Below are positions 54,680 through 64,000 of a stretch of DNA of 64,000 nt, piece by piece. This stretch comes from Ricordea florida (lineage: Eukaryota; Cnidaria; Anthozoa; Corallimorpharia; Ricordeidae). Location of the stretch: positions 8,432,378 to 8,496,377 of the forward strand of contig OX453279.1 of assembly GCA_949710005.1 (NCBI GenBank). The letters are read 5' to 3'. A model generated the notes under the pieces. The model had not been told where the DNA came from and ran no database searches. It saw only the letters and a program-made list of their open reading frames with translations. Positions within the stretch are counted from its first letter, which is position 1. Every line of letters begins with the position of its first letter. A program made the translations under genes and the position numbers.

Positions 54680-56371
54680 AATGAGGGAGCACAACTCTCC
54701 ATGGCGGCTTTAAGTGGGCCCCTTAAAAGAACAAATAAAATAAAATTAATTAACTAACTAATGTAAAGAAGTACCCACTGTTCCTTAAAATAATTAACTA
54801 CAAAAAATATCCAAGTTTAAAATTCATTAAAACTAGCTAAAATCTTTTAAAAAAGTTTTCAGTTGCGCTTTAAAAGTAGAACTAAAATTAGTGTCTGAAA
54901 TCAATAGCAAGACTGTTCCATTGCGGAATCCTACGGTAGTCAATCACAACCAAACCAATGAAGCCATGGCCTTACTGACAAACAGACAATAACATCAAGG
55001 CTTAAACGACCAATCAAAAAGTTACACCTAGACATAAACAGCACCCCCTGACAACACGTAAATCACTACATGGACTTTGGGGATCACTTCCGTTCAAGTT
55101 GTTAAAACGTCGGGCCAACGTTAACAACAGCAGTTCTTTTCAGAACTACTTTACTGGTTTTCGCTAAGTAATTGGTCTCCGTATTCATGATTATAAAACA
55201 ACACTAGAATAATGTTCTGTTTAACCAAATAATGGCCTTGAGACCTTCACATTAAGTTTATTGAGGAGATGCCTTACTTTACTAACAGAATTGTAGACTT
55301 GTGTTGTCACATCAGATATTCATAACGACATAACACAACAACCTTTTCTGAAGTAAGTATTAGGCGGTCACTTTCCTTCAGTTCCGACGGTTACTAGCAA
55401 ACTATAAATTTGATCATACCATATTCTATAAGAAGAGGGTGCCCCATCAGATACGTAAACCCGTAAACAATATGGGACAAAACGGACACGTACTTTCCAA
55501 CCCAGTACGAGGTCAGTCGCTTTATTCCTTGGAGGCTAAGTGCATTAAACATGATAAACATGGTAAACATGTCACTGAACTTGCAGTACTTATGATATAA
55601 TATTACTCAGGTTGAGAAAGTCTACACAAGTCATCATCATGCAATAGTATGTACGACAATTCGGTAGTACGCGATGCACACCTGTGTAATTTACCATTTA
55701 CAGGACTATAACTGCCATCTACAGCAATACATTGACTATATAAGCCAAAAGACCTGTGTCGGCAGGGACTGAACTCTCGTGGTTATTACCAACATTAAAT
55801 ATAGATACATTTCTTCCCTCGACTTTGAGATGCATTAAAAATCGAAAGAGTGAAAGAGTCGTGTAGGTCAGAAACCTCATACAAACCAACAAATGCTAAA
55901 AAGAACCTTTTTGGCAACAGTATTGTAAAATCTCTACGTTCTCGAAACAGAAGAGAACTGAATCCTGTCCGCCATTGCTAAGCTAATATGTAGACTGCGT
56001 CATTTAAGCATGAAAGCGTTTGTGCATACATGCAGCCAATTTACGTATTTCATGCCACAGTCCCTTCTCTCATGAAATAGTAAAAAATATAGACTGAAGC
56101 GGTGTATAAATACAGTTTGACTTAATTTAAAGTTGCTGAGTAATAGAAATAGCTTGTCCTTGAGTAATAGAAACCTGTAGTAAAATTAATTTGTAGACCT
56201 AGTGATGCAGTATTACCCTACTTATATGCATTTTCGTTATGCTCTTTGTATTCCTTGCGAAAGACGGAAGCCTCTTTTTGCCAACAAAGGCCACTGTAAA
56301 AAATGCTTTGAACTAATCAAAAGGAGCTTAGCTCTATCAACTTAAATCCAGATTCAACTCTAAGTCTAACA
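54680..56371. other. Spacer and 3' flank of the ABCC gene
   Basis: A trinucleotide array precedes it. No coding sequence or clear repeat recognised; the part next to 56371 should be ABCC 3' UTR. Confidence 0.5.
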
Positions 56372-57276
56372 TTAGTCAGATATCCCAACCATGCTGGCTA
56401 ACACACCGCCTTCCCTCCTGGAAAGTATGTCAAAACTGCCAAACTCGGCTATCTGCCCATCCCTAAATACCAATATCATGTCACAGTTTCTAATGGTGCT
56501 TAATCTGTGGGCGATAGTAATAACTGTGCAATCCTTAAGTTTCTCGTGCGCAGTGTTCCAGAGGGTTTTTTCAGTGACTGGATCAACGTGAGCAGTTGGT
56601 TCATCAAGAATGACGATCTTGTTGTGTTGCAACAAAATGCGAGCTAAGCAGATCAGCTGCCGCTCACCAACGCTCAAGTTGTTTCCTCGTTCAGCCAATT
56701 TGTAGTCCAGCTTTCCGTCGAGATTTTCCACAAACGATTTGAGTTGAACTTCGTCTAGTGCTACCCACAAATCAGTATCATAGTGCTGTCCAAGAGGATC
56801 GAGATTCTTTTTTAATGTTCCACTGAAGAGAAGTGGTTCTTGGTTAAGAACTGAAATACATCGACGAGATTCTTGGAGGTTGATGTCTTTCAGATTCACT
56901 CCATCAACGCTTATATCGCCATCTGCATCAGGCATGCGTAGAATGGCAGCGACAAAGGATGACTTTCCAGCTCCCGTTCTCCCTACGACTCCAATCTTTG
57001 CTTTTGCTTGAATGCTGAAATTTAGATTACTCAGCACTTGCGGCCCTCCTGGATAATAAGTCAGATAAACATCTGTGAATGTGAGCTGTCCGTCACTTGG
57101 CCAATGGGAGGGTGGAGCTGTCTCGTTTTTGTAGCCTGGCTCGGGTTCAATTTGACAGTAAGTCATCACTCGCTGTACAGATGTCATGAGATTCTCCAAA
57201 TCTGAGCAATGTCGGACTGAAAGCTGCGTTTTTGCAATTGTTTCGTTGACATATGCAAGCGAAATTCCTGCCAAAA
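56372..57276 (-). CDS. ABCC terminal exon: NBD2 and stop
   Basis: 905 nt, starting with [19 protein letters not shown] and ending at the stop codon. NBD2 has Walker [10 protein letters not shown], signature-region [16 protein letters not shown] and Walker [14 protein letters not shown], with H-loop TIAHRLST. The Walker B glutamate is followed by proline rather than the more common alanine. It ends ASMVGISD, with no PDZ-type hydrophobic C-terminus. The region 56220-56371 downstream is presumed 3' UTR. Confidence 0.9.
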
Positions 57277-58758
57277 CTGCAAGCGAAGGAGAAATTAAAA
57301 GTTATCTTTTTATTTGAAGTATATGTAAAATTCATTTGCGTTCACCTTTAAAGCTCTATATATAAGATCGTTTTCTCTATAATAAATATATCTGTTCAAA
57401 TCACAACATCAAGAACATAGATTAACTGTACTTATTTCTCTTACAAATCAGGAAATCGAGCCTAATACAAAACAAAAACTCCCGCAAATCAACCTGGCAG
57501 ACAGGGCGTCTTAAAATTAACGTTAACCCTTTTTACTAGAGCTATTGAATCATAACTAATTCGAGTGAATTTTGCAACAACTTGCTTCTTCCAACCTGTG
57601 CCTAAGTTTGCCTATTGTTTAATTAGCTTAATTTCGCTCCGAAATAGGTATGTTGCTTTAAAATGAGAATAACTCCTCTCAAAGTTTTCTTAATAAACTG
57701 AAAGCTTTTAGCAGAAAAAAATTATTTTAAGGTGTACCACTTTAGCGGGTCTAGTTATAAAGCGACGTCAAAGTGCAGTTTGACTTGGTAGAGTTCAAAC
57801 ATATATATCTGTACAATATAATTAAATCATATCTCGATAGTTACTAACCGGGATCAAGAGAGATTGACACCACAGAAAAAGCCACAGTAGCTATGAATAT
57901 GGTGCAAAGAACGTCTACGCGAATACCAAACCATCGATCACCAGCGATTTTCAGAAGAAATGCTTCGTTGTTGACATCTTGCCGCCTTTGAAGTAATAAA
58001 TGTATTTATACTTAAAACAACGATAATAGCAATAAAAAAAATGCCATACATATCAGTTGTACGTTTCAATCACTTCATAACAAGTACAGCATGATTCGAA
58101 TTCTGATCCCGATCTCAATTTTCCATAACCTTTAACACATTTATCATTCGATGGAACGTTACGAAAAAAAAAAAAAAACAGAAGTATAACTATAACGATT
58201 ATAAAAAAAAATCGTACAGGTCTAAGGTTTTTAAAATTTCCAACCGCCCTGCTATTTGGAATGTATTGTAGCAGGACAAGGGTAGCATTTTATGAAGCAA
58301 CTCCGCATAGAACGCATGCTTCGATTGGTCTATCCATTTTCCGAGCCTATGTTTTACCAGGCTATAATAAAATTTCCCAGGGTGCTTGATGATCCAATAT
58401 TTTCCCTTATTATATGACTAGCTCCGTGAGCGGGCAAGATGAACCGAATCTCACGCTGTGATTGGCTACCCGAGCGGGCAATATGGAGTTATCTTGCCCG
58501 CTCGGGATAAGGGCTTTGTCCCGCAAGGAAAATTCATCCGAGGCGAAAGCCAGTTTACCAAAATTTTCTTTCTTAGTTTTTCCCTGAAAAATCTTTTCCG
58601 TGACAGTTAAAGATTTCCTGTGGTTTGTGTATCGATGGAGCTGGAAAACGAGAAAACTGGATGCGTCAAAGAGAAAGAAAACAAAGAAAACAATACACGT
58701 ACACGGATCATTTTTTGGTGTTTTATCCCATATAATAAATCTTTTATTGACCAAGCTT

Positions 58759-58793
<35 letters not shown>

Positions 58794-61700
58794 TTTCTTG
58801 TGTGTTTATGGACCTTGACTTCGTCTCGGTCCATAAAAACGCAGAAAAAAAAAAGAATTTAGCCAATATCCAGCCATCTTGACCTCACGCTTGGTCAATA
58901 ACCCACATATATATGTCTTGTTATAACTCCTAGGAAAATGTACATATTCCACTGCATAATTAACAATATGATTACCTATAAAACTCGTCTATAAAAGAGA
59001 TTGCCCTTCCTCGGGTGCGAATGGTATCCAATCCATTTAAGGTATCTGAAAAGTGTGAATATACGGGACTTCTACATGTTGCCTGCAACCTCTTCAGGTC
59101 ACGCGACGTTTTAAGGAAATACCTAGAAAGAAGAACCACGAGCGAAACGAGCGGAACTAAAGCGAACATCAGCCAAAAGTTGGAGATCGCTGGTACCAAT
59201 GCCGCAGCAGAAGAGAATAAAAGATACTGGACTGCCATAAGTACTTTCTTTGGTAGGACTCTGTCCATGTTCCCAATATCTTTAGAGAATCGGTTTAAAA
59301 CTCGCCCAGCTGGATTGGTGTCAAAAAAGGAGACTGGCGCATGCAAAATGGAGGTGACCATTTCATTGTGAAGGTTCTGCGATGATTGGAGGCAGACAAA
59401 CATCAGGATCAGCACGCGAATGATAGTGATTAGTAAGGAGCCACCAGTTAAGCTGGCATAAATACCCAAGTTTATTGAGTCTCGTTGCATTTCTGAAGTT
59501 TGTTTTGAAAGGTAGGAAAGCCACAAATCCGGGGACACGACGATAACTGAAATATGAATAAAATCAGCGGTAAAACGATTATCAAAAAGTTAATTCCGTT
59601 ATGCTTAAAATGTACTTAACAAAACGCAACACCTTGGTTGGCAGATTTACTCCTCGCCGGCAAAGCAAGGTTACTAATTGCATCGCTTCCATGTATTTAG
59701 TATATACCAGCTCAGCAACCTTGGCATTTTAAGCAATCTGATTGGCTATCCACTCCGGGATATTTAGTAAATAAACCCCTTCCGGCGGCTGGTATATCGG
59801 AGGATAATGCCCGCGGCTGAGAGATTGTCCGAAAAATGAACAGTTGGCCGAGAAGCGAAGCTTCGAGGGCATATGTGAAATTTTGAGGACAATCTCTCAG
59901 CCAAGGGCATTATCCTCCCATATACCAGTAAGCCAGGAAGGGGTTTATTTATTTTATAACCCTCCGCGATCGTGAATTAATTTCTACTTTGTACGTGTTG
60001 AAGAAAAAGAAAAACAAGTCGTCTGACTGGGGATTCAGGCGACTGAAGAAAACACTGCATGTACATTGATTGGTTAAAATTGTTTTATATAAACTGTGAT
60101 TGGACCAGAGCTTGACAAGCTGTCATGTCAAACATACTCTTGCAACGCCCCTTACATGAAAATCTGGAAAACACGGCACTTTTGGTTTATTTTACCAACT
60201 GCTTTTTTCGAAAGGAAGTCAAAGCAAAACATTTCCAATGGATTAGAACAGAAAATCCAACCATACCACTAACACTGCGAAAGAAATTACACCCATGAAA
60301 CAGGGAATTTGGAAAATATGGTGTAGTTGAAGGAATTGTTCGCAAACTTGGCTTCATTGTTGAATGGCGGGCGCCGAGAAGAGATCGAAGAAGAAAAGGT
60401 AGACGAACTTTCGTTCCAGCTGCAAGAACAGGTTGATCATCAACTGACTGAACTGAATTCTTTTGAGCTATAAATCGAGCGATAGTATTCAGGGATGACT
60501 CGAATAGTTGTTCTACGGTTAGTCGTGTACTGTACCACTGGAGCGACTTACCGTTTGCGTAGTTTATCGTTTTTTGCTTGGAAAAGTTTCTCAACCGGCA
60601 GCTTTAAAGACAAGGGGAAGTGTACCTTGTGCAAAACCAGCCTTTTTACACATTTCAGTGGTGAGATTTTCAAGAATTTGATTGCCCAAAGGTTCGTAAC
60701 TTTTGCTCACCTCCAGGCCAAAAACACCAGCAGCTTATTTTGTTGATTTTCTGTTTTATCCGGAGCTACAATTGCGACTAGCTACTTTAAAATTACGATG
60801 TCACTGGATTATAACAACGAGTTTATTGTAAAAAAAACTTGAAAGAGACTGACTTTGTTATGTTTTCTTGCGACTGAAAAATTGCAGGGCAACTATCCAC
60901 GCGGACGGGGTATATCGTCTGATACCCGTCCAGCTATTTGACATCACGTGACCCAAAATAGCCAATAAGATGGCACGAAAATTAATCAGTGGGTTATAAT
61001 CAATACTATCCACCTTCTAGGAGGCGAATAATGTAGTGGCCTCTTGGTAATCCTTGTCCCACTGAGGTTTTGTATGAGAATTCTGTGAGGTTTTTTCTCT
61101 TGTTAAATATCTATATTTTTGAGATGTCCGTTCGTGGTTACGTGCTTACGGCCTAGTTACCTAGCAACTTTAGCGCACATGACTTTCCTTCATTGCGGAT
61201 TGAATATGAATCCACCATATTTTTCCTATTGTACCCCATTTTTACAAGGATATAGGCTAGTTTTTTAGGATCTGCGGTGGTGACGTTCAAGTACAGCACA
61301 CAAATATGACTCCTTGGTAACACGATGGTGTAGTTCAGGAATGGAATTTCACTCAAAAATCGTGAACCAGATTTGGACTTTTCGAATCCGCAGCAATTGT
61401 CAGATAGTTACGTATTTTAAAAGCTGCTCTAGAGATAAACTAACTTCTCAAAATTGAGTACCTGCCCATGCTCCCAGAAAATAAAACAACGTAACGCATG
61501 TGTTAGTCAAAAGAACCATGACTTACCTTGACTAATGAGAAAGAAGCCCATAAGAGATAAGATGGCCACTGGTCCCAGGGCCGCTCTGAAATAACCCCAG
61601 TAGAGTCGAAATGACACGTTTCCAATGGCACGATCTTCCTTGGGGATTGCTATCCCAGTGCATGATCCGTTTTGCCTGTCCTTAGGTGTTCTGCGTTGGT

Positions 61701-62878
61701 TCTCAAAGTTATGCAGAGACTCGGTATTTGATAACATGGATGCTGGATCGCCTTCGAGAGACAAAGTGGTAAGTACCTCATTTTGAGCCAGCTCAGAAAA
61801 CGTCCCTTTGGCCAGAATTTGGCCTCTTTCCAAAACAACAACAAGATCAGCTTTGTCCATGTCCTTTATTTGATTGGAGGCCATAACACGAATTCTGTCG
61901 CTCAGAAGACCAAAGATACATTTCTCAAATATCTGTTTATTAACTTTAATGTCCACGGCACTCAGCGGTTCATCCAGTAAATACACGTCAGAACGGCCGT
62001 ACACTGCTCGCGCCAGACTAACGCGGGCCTTCTGCCCTCCACTAAGAACAACCCCTCGTTCACCCACCATGGTTTGGTCTCCGTTAGGAAAGCTCTCGAT
62101 ATCTTCGCCTAGAGAGCATGCGTCGATGACTGCAGAGAACCATTCTTGGTTGTAGCTTTCCCCAAACAAGATGTTTTCTCGTAGGGTGCCTGAAAAAATC
62201 CACGGAATCTGAGGAACGTAAGCAACAGCTCCCAGACATGATACAGTTCCACTAGACAACTTGACCTCGCCTGCAATGGATGAGAGAAGCGTGGATTTTC
62301 CACTTCCCACAGGACCTGTTATGACTGTCAGACTATTGATGGGTGTACTAAAGCTGATTTTACTTAGTGTATCTTTGCCATTGGTCTCTGCAGACAGTTT
62401 ACACGACAAAGCTGACACACAGAGGGCTTGCTGAGAAGGCTGAGAGGATAATGTTACCTCCTCATCATTTTCAAACTGTTTTTGTACGCCCCCTTCCTTA
62501 GAATGGTTACCTGGATAGTTTACGCTTTTCACGCCAATATTAATCGTCTGGTTTGTTCCATGCTTCTTCCATGAGCGATTATCTTTGAAATGACCATTAA
62601 AAGGTAATTCTTCTAAATTAAGGAACCTTTCGATTCGCTTCAGCGACGCGAACGCTTCAGACACTGACTGTAATCCTCTTCCCAGTGAAAGTGTGATTCT
62701 GCGATTAATGACGAACATGAAAGCAAGCAGCATGAATCCATTGTCTGGTCCTATACGATGGCCAGTCAGAGATAAAGATAGAACAGTCAAGAATGTAGCT
62801 ATTGCACCAGACGCATAGATTATAACTTCAATAACGGAGACAGCAATAGTCCTCTTTCGGTAGATGGAGATTTCCCAA
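56372..62878 (-). CDS. ABC transporter subfamily C (MRP/ABCC4-like), C-terminal part of gene
   Basis: Four exons on the minus strand, 5' to 3': 61527-62878, 58976-59546, 57849-57985 and 56372-57276, with donor/acceptor sites and phases that match at each join (1/2, 2/1, 1/2). The product has NBD1, a second transmembrane domain and NBD2. ABCC proteins are ATP-driven exporters of organic anions, conjugates or nucleotides at cell membranes. No TMD0 can be judged because the first membrane domain is upstream of the window. The order of parts and the spacing fit short ABCC proteins such as ABCC4 better than CFTR: there is no R domain. Substrate cannot be told from sequence. Introns hold palindromic MITEs at 58.4-58.9 and 59.7-59.95 kb. 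Confidence 0.88.
57849..57985 (-). CDS. ABCC exon: TMD2 helices before NBD2
   Basis: A 137-nt exon reading [19 protein letters not shown], then a hydrophobic stretch through [11 protein letters not shown] and ending DP. Acceptor AAAG and donor GTTAGT are present, and its last G completes a valine codon with the first two bases of the next exon. It is too short and phase-split to appear as an independent ORF. Confidence 0.85.
58320..58742. mobile_element. MITE, GAGCGGGCAAGAT family
   Basis: Likely ends TTATTATATG (58409) and CATATAATAA (58731); a palindrome around TTGCCCGCTCGGG; two ATTGG boxes. In an ABCC intron. Confidence 0.5.
58745..58905. mobile_element. MITE, TTATTGACCAAGC hairpin
   Basis: Arms of about 42 bp (58745-58787 and 58862-58902) containing CAAGATGGCTGGATATTGGC. 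Confidence 0.65.
58976..59546 (-). CDS. ABCC exon: second transmembrane domain
   Basis: Phase 2 nt in, phase 2 out, 571 nt. It encodes [11 protein letters not shown], several hydrophobic helices, the ABCC landmark [19 protein letters not shown] and a helix ending [14 protein letters not shown], followed by the conserved [14 protein letters not shown] loop. It ends FIDEFY with AG carried to the next exon, giving arginine. All parts are in family order with no gap. Confidence 0.88.
59690..59960. mobile_element. MITE, palindromic, GGTATAT family
   Basis: Arms at 59787-59832 and 59881-59926 (GGATAATGCCC..GCTGAGAGATTGTCC) plus outer AAATAAACCCCTTCC / GGAAGGGGTTTATTT. CTGATTGGCTATCC near 59738. 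Confidence 0.65.
59961..61526. other. ABCC intron, mostly unassigned
   Basis: Contains a small hairpin repeat (60890-61010) and two ATTGG boxes near 60068 and 60098. An open frame at 60187-60594 (minus) shows no domain. Ends TTATAACCC (59956) and GGGTTATAA (60995) might mark a 1 kb TIR element. Confidence 0.4.
60890..61010. repeat. Small MITE-like hairpin
   Basis: GGACGGGGTATATCGTCTGA around a hairpin with GATACCCGTCC, followed by TCACGTGACCC and AGCCAATAAGATGG. Confidence 0.4.
61527..62878 (-). CDS. ABCC exon: end of TMD1, NBD1, linker, start of TMD2
   Basis: The exon opens at an AG acceptor read [10 protein letters not shown], an intracellular-loop-like motif, and runs through membrane helices to NBD1. 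NBD1 shows Walker [11 protein letters not shown]-loop region [12 protein letters not shown], signature [14 protein letters not shown] and Walker [14 protein letters not shown] linker of about 60 residues follows, then [20 protein letters not shown] leads to the first TMD2 helix. The exon closes with donor GTAAGT after ISQ. The large single exon is normal in structure and shows no stop or frameshift. Confidence 0.88.
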
Positions 62879-63539
62879 CTGCAACAAGCAAAGTATTCAT
62901 TTGTTTTACCCAGACTTACGACCTTCAGTACGGTTGTCAGATTCTTAGGTTCAGTAGTATTAGCATAAATTTGAAAAATTCGTCATCGCATATAATGTCG
63001 TAAGTGGAAAATGTGCTGGATATTATGGACCCAGAGCGCAATAAGGAAAATCACTTTTTAAGAGTTTTAAGCTTATCATCGTGCTCGCTACTGTACTCCC
63101 TGGTCACCACTGAATTATAAATGACCTATGCAGTTCGTGAGTTTGCTTAGTGTCTAAATCATTCCTATCAAGCTCTATTGCAGATTTCAAAACATTTTTA
63201 TGTAAGTAATGTTTTATATGGCATTTGTCATGGAACATCCTGAGTGTTTTAAAAGCGTAGCTTTATAGAAATATTTCATTGTCTATTGCTCGGTAATATT
63301 TTGTCAAACATATTATGCTTCAACTTCATAGAGAGTATTTAAGATTAACATGCTCTAATGGGAACCCCTTTTATCATTATTATTATTAGTAGTAGTTGTA
63401 GTAGTAGTATTATTGTTATTGTCGTTATTATTATTCTTAATATTACAAAAGTCACTTGGCTTTTCTTTGATCAAAAAGCTCTTTTGCTGTACGTGGAAAT
63501 CCGAGCAAAGTTGTGTTAAACCAAGCTGTTGAAATAAAA
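62879..63539. other. ABCC intron, nothing recognised
   Basis: AT-rich with an (ATT)n-like stretch near 63375-63445. Confidence 0.5.
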
Positions 63540-63880
63540 AAGCCCTATTGTTATATGCCTAGACTTTCACTCAGCAAAACGAGCACTGTGATTGGTTGAT
63601 TTTTGGTCACGTGCTCCTGATCAAATTGAAATGTATCCCGACCGGGATACAATTGCGCAGTTGTTGCCCGCGTGCAAGTTGAATCGTTTTTGTTTGTTTG
63701 TTTTTGCTTAGGGAAAGTCTAAATATATAACAAAGCACTTAATGTATGGTCCCTCGGGAAACTAGTGAGTTTTGTTTTCCCTTGAGACCCGATGTTTCCC
63801 TCGACTTTGTCTCGGGAAACATCAGAACTCTCGGGAAAACAAAACTAACTGTTTCCCTCGGAGCCATACATTAACTGTAT
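63540..63880. mobile_element. MITE with GTTTCCC palindrome
   Basis: GTGATTGGTTGATTTTTGG box, then palindrome arms 63738-63795 and 63812-63876 (TAATGTATGG..CCCTCGGGAAA). In an ABCC intron. Confidence 0.55.
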
Positions 63881-63923
63881 AATAGCATCGAAAATAAAAG
63901 GCACCTGAATTAAAATAATCTTG

Positions 63924-64000
63924 CTGGTCCTATACGATGGCCCGTCAGAGATAAAGATAGATCAGTCAAGAATGTAGCTATTGCACCAGACGCATAGATA
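63924..64000 (-). pseudogene. Partial duplicate of the ABCC TMD1/NBD1 exon
   Basis: These 77 bp match 62745-62821 inside the ABCC exon at all but about three positions and in the same orientation. The match stops abruptly at 63924, after the codons for HRIGP; there is no GT donor and an in-frame TAA follows. It runs off the window end. It may be a local exon duplication, a decayed alternative exon or the end of a tandem paralogue. Confidence 0.6.

Noticed and set aside
60187-60594. 135-codon frame on the minus strand in an ABCC intron
   Set aside because: No domain, no start context, and repeat-like neighbours; could be a transposon exon but cannot be supported.

Overview
The window looks like nuclear DNA from an AT-rich invertebrate, most likely an anthozoan cnidarian such as a stony coral or sea anemone. 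That assignment is an inference from spliced genes, Penelope-like elements, many short palindromic DNA transposons, a tRNA-headed SINE and an ABCC transporter. There is no bacterial-style gene packing. Most open frames of 60-100 codons are chance or lie in repeats.

Two host genes can be supported. The first (plus strand, 2136-40069, 5' end not found) has at least 27 mini-exons of 29-48 nt plus an 84-nt last exon. They join in one frame of 385 codons and encode a coiled coil. Its core is a tandemly duplicated pair of exons (38 + 46 nt = 28 residues = four heptads), and the protein ends in a short arginine-rich tail. It cannot be seen by ORF calling because no coding exon exceeds 28 codons. The second (minus strand, 56372-62878, continuing upstream off the window) is the C-terminal part of an ABCC/MRP-type transporter: NBD1, second membrane domain and NBD2 on four exons with matching phases.

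The rest is mainly mobile DNA in introns and spacers. Penelope-like elements (PLEs) occur about a dozen times, and nearly every terminus carries a minimal hammerhead ribozyme core. Most insertions are head-to-head palindromes with ribozymes facing outward, (TA)n on both sides, one short and one long tail. A 2.5-3 kb repeat without recognised class is present four times (18.6-34.7 kb). A TA-flanked 110-bp GC-rich module is present five times.

At 43241-48975 lies an apparently complete 5.7 kb DNA transposon with 32-bp inverted repeats starting CAC, a GCT target duplication, a two-exon DDE-type transposase (about 767 aa), a convergent two-exon accessory gene and a 50-bp minisatellite between them. 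Around it are LINE fragments (49.4-54.1 kb), including an ORF1 fused to the tail of ORF2, and many palindromic MITEs, several sharing an ATTGG/CCAAT box and some also an ATGGCG mini-exon.

All statements come from reading the sequence by hand. Exon borders rest on AG/GT sites, phase and homology between duplicated units.
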